Shown: positions 1 to 6,181 of the stretch, piece after piece
Layout of the letters: each line of letters starts with the position of its first letter
Numbering within the stretch: the first letter of the stretch is position 1
NCBI GenBank assembly: GCA_030621455.1
Contig: JAUXHQ010000013.1
Location: 1 to 14,573, forward strand
DNA from: Deltaproteobacteria bacterium
GTDB lineage: Bacteria; Desulfobacterota; UBA8473
Direction of reading: 5' to 3'
DNA length: 14,573 bases
Translations under genes and position numbers: made by a program
Notes under the pieces: generated by a model
Told to the model about the DNA's origin: nothing
The model's input: the letters and a program-made list of their open reading frames with translations, nothing else
Database searches by the model: none

Positions 1-164
1 GAGTAACTCCCCAATTCTTTATGCTCACCGCTGGAATAATCCGGGAGTTGCATGGAAACCCCGACAACTTCATATCCCCTGTCCATCAGCAGGGCTGTAG
101 CAACCGAGCTGTCCACGCCTCCGCTCATGGAGACTACAACTCTCTGTTTTTCTCTGTTGCTCAT
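1..164 (-). CDS. mnmA: tRNA 2-thiouridylase MnmA (N-terminal part, runs off the window)
   Basis: Only the first 54 or so codons are present, and the rest lies beyond base 1. Read on the minus strand from ATG at 164, the protein begins [20 protein letters not shown] and continues into a [10 protein letters not shown] stretch. SGGVDSS (residues 14-20) is the PP-loop that binds ATP in N-type ATP pyrophosphatases, and this N-terminal arrangement is typical of MnmA. MnmA adenylates and thiolates U34 of tRNAs for Lys, Glu and Gln, using sulfur supplied by a cysteine desulfurase. The gene starts 18 bases after the stop of the NifS-type desulfurase on the same strand, so the two are probably co-transcribed and the neighbour is the likely sulfur donor. 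An upstream ATG at 178 is out of frame and meets a stop at once. Other PP-loop enzymes such as ThiI or QueC are less likely with this start and neighbour. Confidence 0.88.
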   Translation of the reverse strand, partial: MSNREKQRVVVSMSGGVDSSVATALLMDRGYEVVGVSMQLPDYSSGEHKELGSY

Positions 165-182
165 GTTGTCAGACTCATGCCC

Positions 183-1361
183 TTATCCCAATTCATTTCT
201 TTTGCCTGGATATATGGGGGATATGGAACGAAGCTTGCTTACTATATTTGGGAGTACGTCGACTGTGTGTTGTATATCTTCCTCGGTATTATCTCGTCCA
301 AGGGTAAACCTGATAGAACCCTGGGCAACCTCTGGCGGTATCCCCATGGCGGTTAAGACGGGAGAGGGGCCCATAGATCCCGACGAACAAGCCGATCCAG
401 TCGAAACAGCAATCCCTTCCAAGTCTAAGTGTATCAAGAGGGCTTCCCCCTCCACAAATTTGAAGCCAAGGTTTAGGGTGTTGGGAAGTCTTTTTTCCGG
501 ATGGCCGTTCAATACCACATGGTCCAACTTCTCCATGATCCCTTCATGAAGTCTTTCTCTCAGTTTGGTGAGATATCCTGACTGGAATTCCATGTCTCCA
601 TTCGCGATCTCACAGGCCTTGCCCAGCCCAACTATACCGGGTGTATTCTCCGTTCCCGCCCTCCTGCCGCCCTCCTGGTGTCCGCCGTGAATCAATGGTG
701 TAAGCCTTGTTCCCTTCTTTACATATAGGCTACCCACGCCCTTCGGCCCATAAAGTTTATGCCCGGACAAGGAAAGGAGATCAATCTTCAAGGTATTTAC
801 ATCCATAGACGTCTTACCAACTGCCTGAACAGCATCGGTGTGAAATAAAATACCTCTGTCAGAGGCAATCCTTCCGATTTCTTCTATAGGAAAAATAGTT
901 CCGGTCTCATTATTGCCATACATGACGCTCAGTAGTATGGTTCTGTTTGTAATAGAAGCCCTTAGCTCATCCAGGTCAATCATCCCTTCATGATCCACCG
1001 GAAGATACGTCACTTCATAGCCTAACTCCTCCATATACTCACAGGTGTTGAGAACAGCCGGATGTTCTACCTGGGTTGTTATGATGTGGTTTCCCTTCTC
1101 CCTTAAGGCAAAGGCAGCCCCTTTTATGGCAAGGTTATCGCTTTCGGAACCTCCACCGGTGAAGACGATTTCAGAAGGATCTCCATTCAAGAGATTGGCT
1201 ACTTTCTCCCGAGACGCCTCTATATATTTCTTCACATCCCTCCCTGCCCAGTGGATGCTCGATGGATTGCCAAAGTTACCCCTTAAAAAAGGCAACATGG
1301 CATCCAATACATCGGGATGGAGAGGGGTAGTAGCATTATAATCCATATAGATTTTCTTCAC
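183..1361 (-). CDS. nifS: cysteine desulfurase, NifS/IscS family
   Basis: A PLP-dependent enzyme that takes sulfur from L-cysteine as an enzyme persulfide, for Fe-S cluster assembly and, judging by the neighbouring mnmA, tRNA thiolation. The protein (392 aa from GTG at 1361) is full length for the family. Visible are the N-terminal YMDYNATTPLHP motif, His100 in VEHPAV, HTDAVQ with Asp176 that contacts the PLP ring nitrogen, LSGHKLYGPKG with the PLP-binding Lys202, and the persulfide Cys325 in STGSACSSGS. The active-site loop is the NifS type. I chose GTG 1361 because a GGAGGG ribosome binding site lies just upstream and gives the usual MKKIYMDYNATT-like start. An in-frame GTG at 1373 would add four residues but has no such site. 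No IscR-like or scaffold gene is in view, so a general housekeeping role is inferred rather than one in nitrogen fixation. Confidence 0.95.
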   Translation of the reverse strand: MKKIYMDYNATTPLHPDVLDAMLPFLRGNFGNPSSIHWAGRDVKKYIEASREKVANLLNGDPSEIVFTGGGSESDNLAIKGAAFALREKGNHIITTQVEHPAVLNTCEYMEELGYEVTYLPVDHEGMIDLDELRASITNRTILLSVMYGNNETGTIFPIEEIGRIASDRGILFHTDAVQAVGKTSMDVNTLKIDLLSLSGHKLYGPKGVGSLYVKKGTRLTPLIHGGHQEGGRRAGTENTPGIVGLGKACEIANGDMEFQSGYLTKLRERLHEGIMEKLDHVVLNGHPEKRLPNTLNLGFKFVEGEALLIHLDLEGIAVSTGSACSSGSMGPSPVLTAMGIPPEVAQGSIRFTLGRDNTEEDIQHTVDVLPNIVSKLRSISPIYPGKRNELG

Positions 1362-1424
1362 TTTTCCCTCCACTCAGAATCGAGTTTTTCGACACAGATT
1401 TTCAAAGCAGCGTATTCTGCATCT

Positions 1425-1453
1425 AATTTATTAAACCTAAGCGATTTTGTCAA
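1425..1453 (-). promoter_or_regulatory. sigma-70 promoter of the nifS-mnmA operon
   Basis: On the minus strand a consensus -35 box TTGACA (1448-1453) is followed after exactly 17 bases by TAAATT (1425-1430). Transcription would start near 1418 and give a 5' leader of about 55 bases before the GTG at 1361. No operator palindrome is obvious. Confidence 0.75.
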
Positions 1454-1501
1454 GTCATTACCCTTACGGCTCTCTCCATAGGACCCCAATTTGGGTTTTT
1501 C

Positions 1502-1518
1502 TTGGCACATAAATTGCT
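1502..1518 (+). promoter_or_regulatory. sigma-54 (RpoN) type promoter
   Basis: The plus strand carries TTGGCAC-ATAAA-TTGCT, with GG at 1504-1505 and GC at 1516-1517 separated by 10 bases, which is the invariant -24/-12 spacing of RpoN promoters. The predicted start is near 1529. No gene begins close behind: the next convincing start codon is at 2026, about 500 bases away. The transcript may therefore have a long leader or be a non-coding RNA. No obvious paired enhancer-binding sites were seen upstream. Confidence 0.6.
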
Positions 1519-1865
1519 TTCTTTTTAATTAACGTATGAGTTCTCGATTAATTACTAGAAGTTGTGAGAGATGAAACGACTCACCGGCAAACCGGCACAA
1601 AGCCCACTGGATTCTGATGTTCCTGGGAATGATGAGTGAAGTTAACTGTACCTCGTTTGCTTGGAGTCAGTCCAATTATTTGACGCAACGGATGGTTTAT
1701 TTGATTGTACCCGTTCACAGGGTCTGAGATTTTTCCACGGTTATGAATTACATGTGGGAAGACAAGGGGTGGAGCGCTTCATTTGCTTTATGTTTCATGG
1801 ATGATAACATTATAAAGAGATTGGAATTTTGTAAAGTATCACCATGTGTTCGGTTTAGCGCCACA
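1519..1865. other. non-coding stretch downstream of the sigma-54 promoter
   Basis: No supportable gene was seen here. Several short inverted repeats follow the promoter: GTGAG/CTCAC around 1565-1586, CCGG-CAAA-CCGG near 1586-1597 and TTCC/GGAA around 1620-1628. A 32-codon open frame at 1629-1727 lacks a good ribosome binding site and has no recognisable features. The stretch could be a structured leader or a small RNA gene. Confidence 0.35.
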
Positions 1866-1914
1866 GGCAGGCAAATATTTTTTACGACCAATTAAAAAAT
1901 GCCCTATGCCTGCC
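1866..1914. repeat. large two-part stem-loop
   Basis: An 8-base outer arm GGCAGGCA (1866-1873) pairs perfectly with TGCCTGCC (1907-1914). Inside it, ATTTTTTA (1877-1884) pairs perfectly with TAAAAAAT (1893-1900) around an 8-base loop. The two stems are separated by an internal loop of 3 and 6 bases. It is not followed by a T-run like a normal terminator on the plus strand. It could be a miniature mobile-element end, a recombination or regulatory structure, or part of an RNA. Confidence 0.5.
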
Positions 1915-2025
1915 CCGCTGGGTAGTTGAATGCACACCATGTGATCGGTTACGGAATTCTTAGGGCCTGTCAACGCCTTGATATTGCTTAGGCTGGCAAA
2001 TGATTGGAAGAGGGGGGGTACCCAT

Positions 2026-2514
2026 ATGAATAGTGATGTGAGAGAAGAGACGCAAGTGGGAACATTTGTGGAGAAATGCTTCGTTGTCGCTGTCAGAGAG
2101 TTTGTTCGATTAATTGTATTAACCATTTGGTTGTTAGTGGGTATTTTGTTCTGGATTCCATTGCTTACACGGACGATCTGGACTTTCACGTGGAATATTG
2201 TGGTCTCTTCATTTACTGGAACAAACGTGGCACATGCCCAACGTGGCCTGGACAGGGCGATCAAGTTTTATGCGGCAGGCTTTAAGACGATAAATCGTGC
2301 GGTTTCAAGAGGACCGGTCACCGACAGCCAGGACCGTGGGCCAAACTCTAGATTTTTGTGGGGCCTCTTGCCCGACCTAGCATTTACAGTGATATTTTGG
2401 ACCGTTTTCGGATTGGTTTACGGTGTCATCATGATCGACGTTCCCCGACTGTCCACCGTTGTAGCTGATTTTCTTAGTGCGGCAAGGGAACATATAGTCG
2501 GCCAAACTAAGTAA
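2026..2514 (+). CDS. small membrane protein of unknown function
   Basis: I do not recognise this 162-residue protein. A long hydrophobic stretch at residues about 27-63, rich in Trp, Ile and Leu, may cross the membrane once or twice. A second span lies at about 113-138. Between them is a polar segment (about 64-112) with several Arg and Lys residues, and the C-terminus is short and soluble. No catalytic motif is visible. The start chosen is ATG 2026, preceded by a G-rich ribosome binding site (GAGGGGGGG) about 7 bases upstream. An in-frame ATG at 1978 would add 16 residues without such a site. It stands alone between non-coding stretches, with the sigma-54 promoter 500 bases upstream and a tRNA fragment 470 bases downstream. 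It may be cargo of an integrated element. Function unknown. Confidence 0.7.
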   Translation: MNSDVREETQVGTFVEKCFVVAVREFVRLIVLTIWLLVGILFWIPLLTRTIWTFTWNIVVSSFTGTNVAHAQRGLDRAIKFYAAGFKTINRAVSRGPVTDSQDRGPNSRFLWGLLPDLAFTVIFWTVFGLVYGVIMIDVPRLSTVVADFLSAAREHIVGQTK

Positions 2515-2979
2515 GCCTGGGTGACCCCGATGTAATAAACCGTCAAGAACCAAGCCCTACCTGTTCATAACGCCCACTGCCTTCATCCATAACCTTTTCC
2601 CCGACTGGAGAGGGTATTATCTTTTTGATGTAACCTCGTTTCCACCCGGCAGAGGTTAAGGGGAGACAAATCTACAAACTTCCAAACTTTACAGTTAGAT
2701 ATCAGCTATTAGCCTCTGGATGCACCTTCCGTTCAATATCCGATTTACTCACGTTTATCCGCTGATCAAGCTTTACACAAGTTCCTTCATGTATGTATTG
2801 GCCGATTCATTGTACTTATCTTTCGCTAGTTTTTTGTACCTTTTTTAAATATTAAAAGTGGGGTAAAAGTGTGCGAAAATACCCCCAAAGTGGGGAATAG
2901 AAATAAGAATCATCCAAAAGATATTAGCGAAAGGGCAGTATTTACTTGATATGTTATTTTTATGTGGTATAGTTTTTTT
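2515..2979. other. AT-rich non-coding stretch before the tRNA fragment
   Basis: No gene could be supported. A perfect 7-base inverted repeat TAACCTC/GAGGTTA lies at 2631-2637 and 2652-2658. The 9-mer AAAGTGGGG occurs twice in direct orientation at 2855-2863 and 2887-2895, with a partial copy (AAAAGTG) at 2865-2871. On the minus strand a short frame ending near 2775 (end LAKDKYNESANTYMKELV) could be a remnant of a coding sequence but has no start. Confidence 0.4.
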
Positions 2980-3039
2980 GGATTTAAAAATCCCTCGGGG
3001 CTTGTCCTCGTGCCGGTTCGAGTCCGTCCTTAGGCACCA
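2980..3039 (+). pseudogene. 3' fragment of a tRNA-Leu(UAA) gene, probable attachment-site scar
   Basis: From GGATTTAAAA onward the sequence follows the 3' half of a class II tRNA. It has an anticodon loop with TAA, a long variable arm (CGGGG/CCTCG with one G-U pair), a T-arm with the GTTCGAGTC loop, and the acceptor strand CTTAGGC ending in ACCA. The 5' half (acceptor, D-arm) is absent. The anticodon loop carries one extra A, and the T-stem has one mismatch (CCGTC where CCGGC is expected). A 3' tRNA half beginning at the anticodon loop is the classic leftover of tyrosine-integrase insertion into a tRNA gene. It is not expected to be functional. Confidence 0.8.
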
Positions 3040-3358
3040 GTAATTTCAGGGGTTACCTCTATTTTACTGAAAATATGGGTGCGTATCTCGCCGCGCAAAC
3101 TCTTTTTTCACGCCTTCCGCGATATCAAGACCATGTAACCCCGAAACAAATGTATTCACTTAACTTTGTTCGCCTTTTCCATGTAACTTCTGAAAAGTCG
3201 AGGTGTTGCCTTTTTATTAATAAGCTATCAGCAATCTACCGTAAGTTATTGAAAAGTTATCAATATTCCCCTTCCTATGAATATATTTCCGGATCATAAC
3301 CGGGCTGATTTGGCAAGAGATAACAACAACTTTAAAATTCTACAGAAAAGGAGGACCA
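3040..3358. other. non-coding stretch between the tRNA fragment and the radical SAM gene
   Basis: No gene is supported. An open frame at 3075-3299 (74 codons) has no ribosome binding site and no recognisable similarity. The bases directly after the tRNA CCA (3040-3056, TAATTTCAGGGGTTAC-like) resemble the sequence that often follows tRNA attachment sites. A strong ribosome binding site, AAAAGGAGG, lies just before the GTG at 3359. No convincing -35/-10 pair was found. Confidence 0.4.
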
Positions 3359-4852
3359 GTGAAAGCTCTTTTGATATACCCTGAATTCCCTGACACATTC
3401 TGGAGTTTCAAACACGCACTCAAATTCATCCATAAGAAAGCGGCCTCCCCGCCACTTGGTCTGCTTACGTTGGGCGCCATGCTGCCCAAAGAATGGTCCA
3501 AACGCTTGATCGATCTTAATGTGAGAGGTCTCAGTAAAAAAGACTTGGAATGGGCTGATTTGGCCTTTATCAGCGGTATGGTAGTGCAAAGGGAGTCCAC
3601 GCATCAAGCCATTTTGCGGTGCAAGGAAGCAGGCATCAAGGTCATTGCCGGCGGACCACTCTTCACCAGCGAGCACAAGGCATTTGAAGAAGTCGATCAT
3701 TTTGTGCTGAATGAAGCCGAATTGACGCTCCCACCTTTTTTGGCAGATATGGAAAAGGGTCGCAGCAAGCGCGTTTACGAAACATCCGACTTTTGTGACA
3801 TCCGGGAGACACCGGCTCCCATGTGGGAGTTGGCTGATATGAAACGATACGCATCCATGAGCATCCAGTTTTCCCGAGGCTGCCCCTTTGATTGCGAGTT
3901 TTGCAATGTAACGGTTTTGTTTGGAAATCGGCCTCGGATCAAGACCGCCGAACAGGTTATTGACGAGCTGGATGGTCTTTATCGATTGGGATGGCGGGGC
4001 CAGATATTCTTTGTGGATGACAACTTCATCGGAAACAAGCGGTATCTCAAGGCCCAACTCTTACCCCGGTTAATCCGGTGGCGGAAAGACAAGAGAGGGA
4101 TGCCATTTAACACTGAGACCAGTGTGAATCTGGCAGATGACGAACAATTGATGGAGATGATGGTTGAGGCGGGGTTTGACGCGGTCTTTATAGGGATCGA
4201 AACGCCTGATGAGGAAGGTCTGGCCGAATGTAACAAGAGACAGAATATAAACCGGGACCTGACCGAAAGTGTAAAACTCATCCAGCGAGCAGGGTTGCAA
4301 GTGCAGGGGGGATTTATTGTCGGGTTCGACAGTGACACGCGTTCCATTTTTCAACGGCAGATCAATTTTATCCAGAAAAGCGGTATTGTGACTGCTATGG
4401 TAGGCATACTTCAAGCCCCTGCCGGCACAAGGTTATACAAACGCATGAAACAGGAAGGCCGCCTGGTAGGTTGGATGTCCGGGGACAACGCAGACGGAAC
4501 GACGAATATAATACCCAAGATGGACATTGCTGAGTTATGTGAGGGCTACAGGAACATACTCCGTCACATCTATTCTCCCAAACTCTATTACCAGCGTGTC
4601 AAGACCTTCCTCAGAGAATATAAGGCGCCAAAGATCGAACCACCGCTGGACTTTCAACGCCTGTTGGCCTTCGTCCGCTCCAGCGTCCGTTTGGGTGTCT
4701 TTGGCAGGGAACGATTCCAGTACTGGAGGATCTTGTTGTGGACGATTTTCCGCCGCCCAGGGCTGTTTCCAATGGTAATCACCTTTGCGATCTACGGTCA
4801 TCATTTCCGTAAGGTCTGCAACTTACACATTTTTAAGCACCCGGAAGTATGA
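3359..4852 (+). CDS. B12-binding-type radical SAM enzyme with C-terminal DUF4070-like region
   Basis: A 497-residue protein starting at GTG, with GGAGG four bases upstream. Residues 1-140 form a cobalamin-binding-type Rossmann region (MKALLIYPEFPDTFWSF start, VIAGGPLFTS at about 95-104). The usual DxHxxG motif is DLNVRG at 52-57, with Asn in place of the cobalamin-ligating His. The radical SAM core follows, with the [4Fe-4S] cysteines C175, C179 and C182 in RGCPFDCEFC, a DDNFIGN strand at 220-226 and IGIETPDEE at 278-286. The C-terminal third matches the DUF4070 layout (IIPKMD, IYSPKLYYQRV). The architecture is that of the large group that includes the hopanoid methylase HpnP and uncharacterised relatives, but the substrate cannot be told from the sequence. 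The gene appears monocistronic, bounded by a terminator. A link to the inositol operon behind it is possible but not shown. Confidence 0.88.
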   Translation: MKALLIYPEFPDTFWSFKHALKFIHKKAASPPLGLLTLGAMLPKEWSKRLIDLNVRGLSKKDLEWADLAFISGMVVQRESTHQAILRCKEAGIKVIAGGPLFTSEHKAFEEVDHFVLNEAELTLPPFLADMEKGRSKRVYETSDFCDIRETPAPMWELADMKRYASMSIQFSRGCPFDCEFCNVTVLFGNRPRIKTAEQVIDELDGLYRLGWRGQIFFVDDNFIGNKRYLKAQLLPRLIRWRKDKRGMPFNTETSVNLADDEQLMEMMVEAGFDAVFIGIETPDEEGLAECNKRQNINRDLTESVKLIQRAGLQVQGGFIVGFDSDTRSIFQRQINFIQKSGIVTAMVGILQAPAGTRLYKRMKQEGRLVGWMSGDNADGTTNIIPKMDIAELCEGYRNILRHIYSPKLYYQRVKTFLREYKAPKIEPPLDFQRLLAFVRSSVRLGVFGRERFQYWRILLWTIFRRPGLFPMVITFAIYGHHFRKVCNLHIFKHPEV

Positions 4853-4981
4853 ATTCTACAGGACCTTGGATAAATAATAGGCCCGGGATGGCGGACTGCA
4901 CCACTGAGTATTGCGGCGACAAGATCAAACTTGCAATAGGCCTGGCTGCTTGTGGCGAATGATGGCAAAAAGGTTTTAGTG

Positions 4982-5024
4982 CAATACCCGTGTATGAATG
5001 GAATTCATTCACGGGTATTGGGTT
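4982..5024 (+). terminator. strong hairpin terminator after the radical SAM gene
   Basis: CAATACCCGTG (4982-4992) pairs with CACGGGTATTG (5010-5020). After one T-T mismatch, ATGAAT pairs with ATTCAT around a three-base GGA loop. The stem has 17 base pairs in 18 positions. It is followed by GGTTTT on the plus strand and by a run of five Ts in the other direction, so it could act both ways. It separates the radical SAM gene from the inositol operon, and the MIPS gene must then have its own promoter or read through. Confidence 0.75.
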
Positions 5025-5083
5025 TTAATGCCGCAGCCTTTTTTCTACACAAATCCATTAGGTTAAGGAGGTAGAGGACATTT

Positions 5084-6178
5084 ATGAAAAAAACTAGAAT
5101 TGCTATTATTGGAGTTGGAAACTGTGCGAGTTCCCTGATCCAAGGAATTCATTACTACCAGGATAAGAACCCGGAAGAGGCAATCGGTTTGATGCATTGG
5201 GAGATCGGGGGGTATACACCCGGGGACATTGAAGTAGTTGCGGCTTATGATATCGATAAACGCAAGGTTGGGGTTGATGTGCGTGACGCCATTTTCTGTG
5301 AACCCAACTGTACAACTGTCTTTTGCCCGGAAATTCCCAAATCCGGCGTCACCGTGCTGATGGGTAGGATACTGGATGGTTTCTCCGACCACATGAAGGA
5401 TTATGATCCCAAGCGTACCTTTGTCGTAACCGATGAACCGGAGCCAACCGAAGAAGAGGTCGTCAACGTACTCAAGGGGTCAGGTGTGGAAATCCTCTTG
5501 AATTACCTTCCCGTGGGCTCCGAAGAGGCGACTCGGTTTTACGCCGACTGCGCATTGGAAGCAGAGGTAGCCTTTATCAACAATATTCCGGTATTCATCG
5601 CCAGTGACCCGGTATGGGCTAAGCGTTTCGAGGACAAAAACATCCCGCTCATCGGCGACGACATCAAAGCTCAGTTGGGAGCAACCATCACCCACCGAAT
5701 ACTGACGGATCTGTTCAATAAACGGGGCGTCAAGCTGGAGCGTACTTACCAACTCAACACCGGAGGCAACACCGATTTTCTCAACATGCTCAACCGTAGC
5801 CGTCTTGCCTCAAAGAAGGAATCCAAGACCGAGGCGGTTCAGTCGGTTGCCGCCGAACGTCTGGACGATGAAAATATTCATATAGGGCCCAGCGATTATG
5901 TGCCTTGGCAGAACGACAACAAAATTTGCTTCATTCGCATGGAAGGAAGACTTTTCGGTGAAGTACCCATGAACCTGGAGCTTCGCCTTTCCGTGGAAGA
6001 TTCGCCCAACTCGGCGGGCATTGCCGTTGACGCCATTCGTTGTGCCAAACTGGCATTGAGTAGGGGGCAGGGGGGCGTGCTCTCTGCGCCGTCAGCTTAT
6101 TTTTGCAAACATCCCCCGCGCCAGTTCACCGATGATAAAGCATTTCAGATGATCGAAGACTTCATAAGGGGCGACTGA
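5084..6178 (+). CDS. ino1: myo-inositol-1-phosphate synthase
   Basis: Converts D-glucose 6-phosphate to 1L-myo-inositol 1-phosphate with bound NAD, the entry step to all inositol compounds. The protein (364 aa) has the short, mycobacterial/archaeal type length. Visible are the NAD-binding loop IGVGNCASSL (9-18), NYLPVGSEEAT (140-150), GDDIKAQLGATITHR (191-205), NTGGNTDFLNM (225-235), the catalytic lysine region LASKKESKTEAV (241-252), DYVPW (271-275) and VEDSPNSAG (304-312). The start ATG 5084 has AAGGAGG about 12 bases upstream and a second GAGG 6 bases upstream. Its stop is followed after three bases by the start of the cytidylyltransferase fusion, so the product is evidently channelled to CDP-inositol. 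Assignment is firm; the final product of the pathway is inferred from the next gene. Confidence 0.96.
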   Translation: MKKTRIAIIGVGNCASSLIQGIHYYQDKNPEEAIGLMHWEIGGYTPGDIEVVAAYDIDKRKVGVDVRDAIFCEPNCTTVFCPEIPKSGVTVLMGRILDGFSDHMKDYDPKRTFVVTDEPEPTEEEVVNVLKGSGVEILLNYLPVGSEEATRFYADCALEAEVAFINNIPVFIASDPVWAKRFEDKNIPLIGDDIKAQLGATITHRILTDLFNKRGVKLERTYQLNTGGNTDFLNMLNRSRLASKKESKTEAVQSVAAERLDDENIHIGPSDYVPWQNDNKICFIRMEGRLFGEVPMNLELRLSVEDSPNSAGIAVDAIRCAKLALSRGQGGVLSAPSAYFCKHPPRQFTDDKAFQMIEDFIRGD

Positions 6179-6181
6179 GCG

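Noticed and set aside
1484..1499. Short palindrome CCCAATTTGGG followed by five Ts as a terminator
   Set aside because: The stem is only 4-5 base pairs and lies where no plus-strand gene ends; the T-run may be chance.
1586..1610. GGCAAACC...CAAAGCC pattern resembling a cyclic-di-GMP (GEMM-I) riboswitch core
   Set aside because: The P1b hairpin with its GAAA tetraloop and the GACGCAAAGCC and GGUAGC elements are missing. Only short pieces match, which could be chance.
1629..1727. 32-codon frame behind the sigma-54 promoter
   Set aside because: Weak ribosome binding site, no hydrophobic or conserved pattern; kept only as part of the non-coding stretch.
1839..2264. Minus-strand open frame opposite the small membrane protein
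   Set aside because: It is the antisense of the 2026-2514 gene and its upstream hairpin, with no start site or family resemblance.
2631..2658. Inverted repeat TAACCTC/GAGGTTA as a terminator for the 2026-2514 gene
   Set aside because: The loop is 14 bases and no T-run follows; 117 bases separate it from the stop codon.
3075..3299. 74-codon open frame after the tRNA fragment, considered as an integrase remnant
   Set aside because: No ribosome binding site, and none of the integrase Arg/His/Tyr motifs are visible.
3332..4057. Long minus-strand frame opposite the radical SAM gene
   Set aside because: It overlaps the well-supported radical SAM coding region, whose motifs are complete, so it is a shadow frame.
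4888..4962. 24-codon frame (MADCTTEYCGDKIK...) after the radical SAM gene
   Set aside because: No good ribosome binding site and no recognised family; it may be a remnant, but nothing supports expression.
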